This document shows, one piece after another, positions 60,547 through 64,000 of a DNA stretch of 64,000 nt. Under the pieces are notes generated by a model. It was not told where the DNA came from. It saw only the letters and a list, made by a program, of their open reading frames with translations, and ran no database searches. Made by a program: the position numbers and the translations under genes. The stretch comes from Brevibacillus reuszeri. GTDB lineage: Bacteria; Bacillota; Bacilli; Brevibacillales; Brevibacillaceae. Every line of letters begins with the position of its first letter. Positions within the stretch are counted from its first letter, which is position 1. The DNA is taken from the NCBI RefSeq assembly GCF_001187725.1, contig NZ_LGIQ01000002.1, positions 492,939-556,938 of the forward strand, written 5' to 3'.

Positions 60547-62307
60547 ATGAGCTTGGCAGTTGGAATGGCTCCTCGTCCTAGGCGAAGAAGAAGACGAGCG
60601 GCGCGGCTTCTCTTTTTACTCCTTTTCTTTTTCGTCGCAATTTTTGGCGGAATCTACTGGTTTTTTGTGTTGCGGGCATCTACGGAGCATGTTCTACCGT
60701 ATGATGGCGATCATCATGTAATCGTATATGAGGGCTCTAAAACCAAATCAACGTATTTGCTGGAATCTGATCAGGTTCTCGTGCCCTTCGAGTTTTTGAA
60801 GGAGCGGATTGACCCGGCCATTTTTTGGGATGAGCCTACGAAATCGGTCATTGTAACGACAAAGGACAAGGTGCTGCGTATGCAAAGCGGTGAAGTCGTT
60901 GCACATCTGAACAAGCAGCCAGTAAATTTGCAGGTTCCTGTCAAGGAAGTGAATGGGACACGCTATGTGCCGATTGATCCGTTGGAAAAGCTGTATGCCT
61001 ATACGTTTGAGCGCAAAGAAGCTACCGATGTCTTGCTCGTCGAAAAGGAAGGCTACGAAATTCAGCAGGCAAATGTGATTGCCAAGGATGAGAAGCAAAT
61101 GGTTCGCGTTGGGGCTTCGCATCGAACCCCGATTGTTGCTGAAGTAGGAACAGGAGAGAGCGTCGATATTCTCGGAAAAGAAGAGGATTATTATCGTGTT
61201 CTGACCGCTTCTGGGATCGCAGGCTTTTTACCAGTTAAGAGTGTTGAATTTACAAGTGTGCGAAAGGTTGCTCTGGACCATCCTATAGACTCTCAGCCTT
61301 ATACAGTCTGGAAGCCTGACGGAAAGAAAATAAACCTCACATGGGAGCATGTAGTAAACCGAAATCCGAACATTGCAGAAATTGAGGCAATGCCGGGTGT
61401 GAATGTCGTTTCTCCTACGTGGTTTGAAATGAAGGATGAAGAAGGGACTCTCCTGAATAAAGCAGACCCTGCCTATGTGAAATGGGCTCACCAACGCGGC
61501 TACAAGGTATGGGGCTTGGTCACAAACGGTTTTAACCCGGATTGGACAAAGTCGGTTCTTGGCAGCTACGACAAGCGGGATAAACTGATCGCGCAGATTA
61601 TCCACTACGCCCATATGTACGATCTCGATGGCATCAACATTGACTTCGAGAATGTGTACCTGGAGGAAAAGGAGAAGCTCGTTCAGTTTGTTCGGGAAAT
61701 GACTCCATACTTGCATCAACAGGGGCTAACCGTTTCGATTGATGTTACGATCAAGTCGAATGCCAAAACGTGGTCGTTGTTCCTCGATCGCAAGGCGCTT
61801 GCACAGGTGGTAGACTACATGGCGGTTATGACGTATGACGAGCATTGGGCGGCGAGTCCGGTAGCGGGCTCTGTGGCATCGTTGCCGTGGGTGGAAAGCG
61901 GTTTGCAGGGTGTGCTGGAAGAAGTGCCGCATGAAAAGCTTTTGCTCGGTGTGCCGTTCTATACGCGACTGTGGACAGAAGCGAAGCAGGCTGACGGAAA
62001 AATCAAGGTCAGCTCCAAGGCATTGTCCATGACGAGAGCCGAGGAATGGATCAAGGAGCGAAAGCTGACTCCGAAGCTGGATGAAGCGTCAGGCCAAAAC
62101 TACGTGGAATACAAAGATCCGAAAGATGGCAACGTCTATAAAATGTGGCTTGAGGACGTCAGTTCTATGAAAAAGCGGATTGATATCGTGAACAAGTACG
62201 ATCTGGCTGGGGTTGCATCCTGGCGCCGTGGGTTTGAAGTGCCAGAAATTTGGCAGGCTATCGAGGAAGGCTTGTCTTCTGAAAAGTCCACTCAGAAATC
62301 ACCTTAA
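60547..62307 (+). CDS. GH18 family glycosidase with copper-amine-oxidase-like and SH3 domains
   Basis: A 586-residue cell-envelope protein. A very basic N-terminus (RPRRRRRR) precedes one membrane anchor (about residues 21-42). Next come a stalk domain like the copper amine oxidase N-domain (about 60-150), a bacterial SH3 domain (about 172-222), and the GH18 barrel from about 270 with DLDGINIDFE, where E368 is the catalytic acid. It looks like a spore-cortex or peptidoglycan N-acetylglucosaminidase (YaaH/YdhD relatives). ATG 60547 follows GAGGAGG. Confidence 0.9.
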   Translation: MSLAVGMAPRPRRRRRRAARLLFLLLFFFVAIFGGIYWFFVLRASTEHVLPYDGDHHVIVYEGSKTKSTYLLESDQVLVPFEFLKERIDPAIFWDEPTKSVIVTTKDKVLRMQSGEVVAHLNKQPVNLQVPVKEVNGTRYVPIDPLEKLYAYTFERKEATDVLLVEKEGYEIQQANVIAKDEKQMVRVGASHRTPIVAEVGTGESVDILGKEEDYYRVLTASGIAGFLPVKSVEFTSVRKVALDHPIDSQPYTVWKPDGKKINLTWEHVVNRNPNIAEIEAMPGVNVVSPTWFEMKDEEGTLLNKADPAYVKWAHQRGYKVWGLVTNGFNPDWTKSVLGSYDKRDKLIAQIIHYAHMYDLDGINIDFENVYLEEKEKLVQFVREMTPYLHQQGLTVSIDVTIKSNAKTWSLFLDRKALAQVVDYMAVMTYDEHWAASPVAGSVASLPWVESGLQGVLEEVPHEKLLLGVPFYTRLWTEAKQADGKIKVSSKALSMTRAEEWIKERKLTPKLDEASGQNYVEYKDPKDGNVYKMWLEDVSSMKKRIDIVNKYDLAGVASWRRGFEVPEIWQAIEEGLSSEKSTQKSP

Positions 62308-62326
62308 CGAGCTGTCATAGATAGAA

Positions 62327-62372
62327 GAAGCCACCTGCGCGCCCTGTTAGAGGGAGTGTGCAGGTGGCTTTT
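62327..62372. terminator. bidirectional terminator between GH18 and ygzB
   Basis: AAGCCACCTGC pairs with GCAGGTGGCTT, followed by T. Confidence 0.85.
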
Positions 62373-62405
62373 TGCGTATGGATTGTGATTGCAGAGGGTT
62401 CATCA

Positions 62406-62780
62406 TTATGTCTGGTTTTGCTGAGGTTGTCCATCCTCTAAGCGGAGCGGTTGTCCACAAAACATACAGGCGTCTTCTTTTCCGAGCATCTTCGTTACTT
62501 TTTGGCACGAAGGGCACTGTACCTGTGGAGCTGATGTGGAAACCATCCCCGAAATCATGAACAACACTGTGCTTCCCATTGTAAGGATGAAGCCGATAAT
62601 CAAGAGCAGGGTCATAAAGATGTAAGAACCTTTTAACAGGCTGCCGAGAAAAGGAATAAAGTCCAGATATCCTGCAAAAAAAGCGTAACCTGTATACATC
62701 AGCAAAATGCCGATTACCATGCTCCAGTTGCCCCAAGTTCGCATGCGTTTAATCTTGCTCAGGCGCTCAGTATTTTTCAT
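62406..62780 (-). CDS. ygzB: YgzB family (UPF0295) membrane protein
   Basis: A 124-residue protein with two membrane segments (about residues 20-38 and 50-80) and a C-terminal zinc ribbon CPSCQKVTKMLGKEDACMFC. This layout, with KIKRMRTW at the start, is that of B. subtilis YgzB. Three ATG codons in a row follow AGGAGG; the third (62780) has the best spacing. It is divergent from ygxA, as in B. subtilis. Function unknown. Confidence 0.92.
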   Translation of the reverse strand: MKNTERLSKIKRMRTWGNWSMVIGILLMYTGYAFFAGYLDFIPFLGSLLKGSYIFMTLLLIIGFILTMGSTVLFMISGMVSTSAPQVQCPSCQKVTKMLGKEDACMFCGQPLRLEDGQPQQNQT

Positions 62781-62898
62781 CATCATTCCTCCTATCCTAC
62801 AGTATATCACACAAAAGGAATTGTCTGTTGACAAGCAGGAAACGGACAAGGCGTGTAGAATCCTTAAGTTCAACCCAGGGGCAGGGAGGAAATAAGGC

Positions 62899-63774
62899 AT
62901 GAATAGAAGGCCAGATGACAATCAGCAAACCTATCTTGAATTGCTCCAAAAGCGCATGGATGTGCAAGCGGTGCTGATTTTGCCTGATTCGGATATGCTT
63001 GTCCCATTCCGTGAGGGAACCTTCTATATAGTAGTGGTCAATCATTCGCATGTCGATACCACAATTAGACGCATGCGGATAAATAAGCAAGTAATTCTCG
63101 AACAACAGATCGGCAGCTGGCAATTGGAAAAGGGGGCTGTAAACGGCTTGGATGAGCGGCTTGCAGTCATGCTGGGCAAAGCTGAGATTTTGTGGGATAA
63201 AGACGGATATATGAAGCAAATGAAACAGAGAATCAGTCGATTGCCCGAGTTCCTCCAGAAAAAGTACATCTGCAAAGAGTATTCGCGTTTGCTGCGCTTT
63301 GTCCATGAGACAAAAGAACGGCTCCAGCAAGGGATGGCTCTGGATGCTTATCATTCGTCTATTCAATCGCTTGACTCATGGGCGCGTCTGATTGTTTACG
63401 AGGCAGGAGAGCACCCGCAGGCTGGACTATGGTCCCAGGTCAAGCAGCTGGATTACTCGGTATACAAGCTGTACGAGGAGCTTTCGTTTAATGCGGAGGC
63501 ATTGGAGAAGCGGATTGAGCTTCTGTTACTTGCCATGGAATTCTGGATTACTTCTCGCATGAAGAGCTCGGTCAGATTTTTGATCGAAGTGATGGAGAAG
63601 AAGAATGGGCCATGGAGCTTGCAAGAACTAATGAATCATCCCCTCGTTCAGGATGCGGAAATCGATATACCGCTGATTATAGATAAAATGGTGCAGCGGT
63701 CCTTGGTCCAGGAGGTAGATTGTTCAGATCGTCAAAACGAGGTTGAAGAGATTTGTTTTATATTGTTGGGGTAA
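62899..63774 (+). CDS. ygxA: YgxA-like nucleotidyltransferase-fold protein
   Basis: A 291-residue protein. The N-terminal half resembles a nucleotidyltransferase-like domain (VQAVLILPDSDMLVPFREG, then FYIVVVNHSHVD), and the C-terminal half is helical. In B. subtilis ygxA lies directly upstream of rrnD, and the same arrangement is seen here. GGGAGGAAA precedes ATG. No activity is established. Confidence 0.9.
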   Translation: MNRRPDDNQQTYLELLQKRMDVQAVLILPDSDMLVPFREGTFYIVVVNHSHVDTTIRRMRINKQVILEQQIGSWQLEKGAVNGLDERLAVMLGKAEILWDKDGYMKQMKQRISRLPEFLQKKYICKEYSRLLRFVHETKERLQQGMALDAYHSSIQSLDSWARLIVYEAGEHPQAGLWSQVKQLDYSVYKLYEELSFNAEALEKRIELLLLAMEFWITSRMKSSVRFLIEVMEKKNGPWSLQELMNHPLVQDAEIDIPLIIDKMVQRSLVQEVDCSDRQNEVEEICFILLG

Positions 63775-63790
63775 AAATTTTTAAATACTG

Positions 63791-63820
63791 TTGACTTCTT
63801 GTTTTGATCCATGCTATATT
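63791..63820 (+). promoter_or_regulatory. rRNA operon promoter
   Basis: TTGACT (63791-63796) and TATATT (63815-63820) are 18 bases apart, just after ygxA. They lead into the rrn leader. Confidence 0.75.
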
Positions 63821-63827
63821 AACAAAC

Positions 63828-64000
63828 GTCGCTGCTGCACAAACGAAAAATATGGCAGTGAAAAAGTTAAAAAAACTACTTGATTTTCTAGGTAGAGATG
63901 TGGTAAATTAAAAAAGTCGTCTCTGGGCGACAGAGTAACAAAAAATGCTCTTTGAAAACTGAACAGCGAAAGCGTTAATGAGTCTATCATTAAATGATTT
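63828..64000 (+). ncRNA. rRNA operon leader, partial (16S gene beyond the window)
   Basis: The leader contains a small GTCG/CGAC stem and the boxA-like TGCTCTTTGAAAACTGAACA (from about 63946), which in Firmicutes lies a short way upstream of 16S rRNA and takes part in antitermination and processing. The mature 16S sequence has not begun by base 64000. Confidence 0.85.

Overview
The window looks like chromosome from a spore-forming Firmicute of the order Bacillales, most likely Brevibacillus or a close relative. This rests on strong AGGAGG ribosome sites, Bacillus-type small proteins (YneF, YrzI-like, YgzB), FabL-type enoyl reductase, a T-box, an FMN riboswitch, PerR and YugP. The genus is inferred from protein character and gene order, not from a search. 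Much of the backbone follows the Bacillus subtilis order yfhP - mutY - fabL - ygaC - ygaD - gsaB - ygaF(bcp) - perR - ygzB - ygxA - rrn. Other blocks are inserted into it. The last 220 bases are the promoter and leader of an rRNA operon whose 16S gene lies beyond the window.

Layout. 0.1-4.0 kb: yneF, a small membrane protein, a MarR regulator with a threonine-aldolase-like enzyme, an AlaX remnant, an ACT-domain protein and a TSUP transporter. 4.1-9 kb: sodA, then a LigB-type dioxygenase coupled to an ECF41 sigma factor with its AhpD-like partner behind a textbook ECF41 promoter, an FMN-binding oxidase and a YfhP-like membrane hydrolase. 9-17 kb: mutY, a set of tiny minus-strand genes including two YrzI-like paralogues, a three-gene ECF sigma / anti-sigma / secreted YcdB-like operon, and fabL behind a likely FapR site. 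16.6-25.4 kb: GNAT, YgaC and YgaD homologues, two MFS pumps, a flavin reductase, two Rossmann dehydrogenases and YugP. 25.6-32 kb: a glutamate synthase large subunit without a nearby small subunit, a small hydrophilic ORF and glutamate-1-semialdehyde aminotransferase. 32-37.4 kb: a PP2C phosphatase, a three-gene ABC-2 exporter, a tiny holin-like toxin gene inside a repeat, and riboswitch-controlled ribU.

37.5-51.7 kb is the main accessory block. A divergent DeoR regulator faces a tightly packed 12-gene operon: TIM-barrel epimerase, two ATPases and two permeases of a nitrate/taurine/thiamine-precursor type importer, M20 amidohydrolase, lipoprotein binding protein, Gfo/Idh oxidoreductase, FGGY kinase, BtpA/SgcQ protein, M42 peptidase, SDR and acetyl-xylan-esterase-like hydrolase. 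DeoR + BtpA + M42 + epimerase recalls the cryptic E. coli sgc cluster, but with an ABC importer and a kinase in place of the PTS. One ATPase has lost both the Walker B glutamate and the H-loop histidine, and its partner has the divergent signature motif. That is the pattern of an asymmetric ATPase pair, unusual for this importer class. The substrate is unknown.

51.7-64 kb: T-box controlled proS, a decayed HAD phosphatase, a winged-helix regulator, bcp, a second M42 peptidase, a methyltransferase, PduO-type adenosyltransferase, an NDUFA9-like reductase, nth, perR, a spore-type GH18 protein, ygzB and ygxA.

A second novel-looking theme is a modular hairpin repeat at about 3.9, 35.8 and 54.8 kb, with a possible head fragment at 60.5 kb. 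One copy forms the 5' leader of the holin-like toxin gene and could hide its ribosome site.
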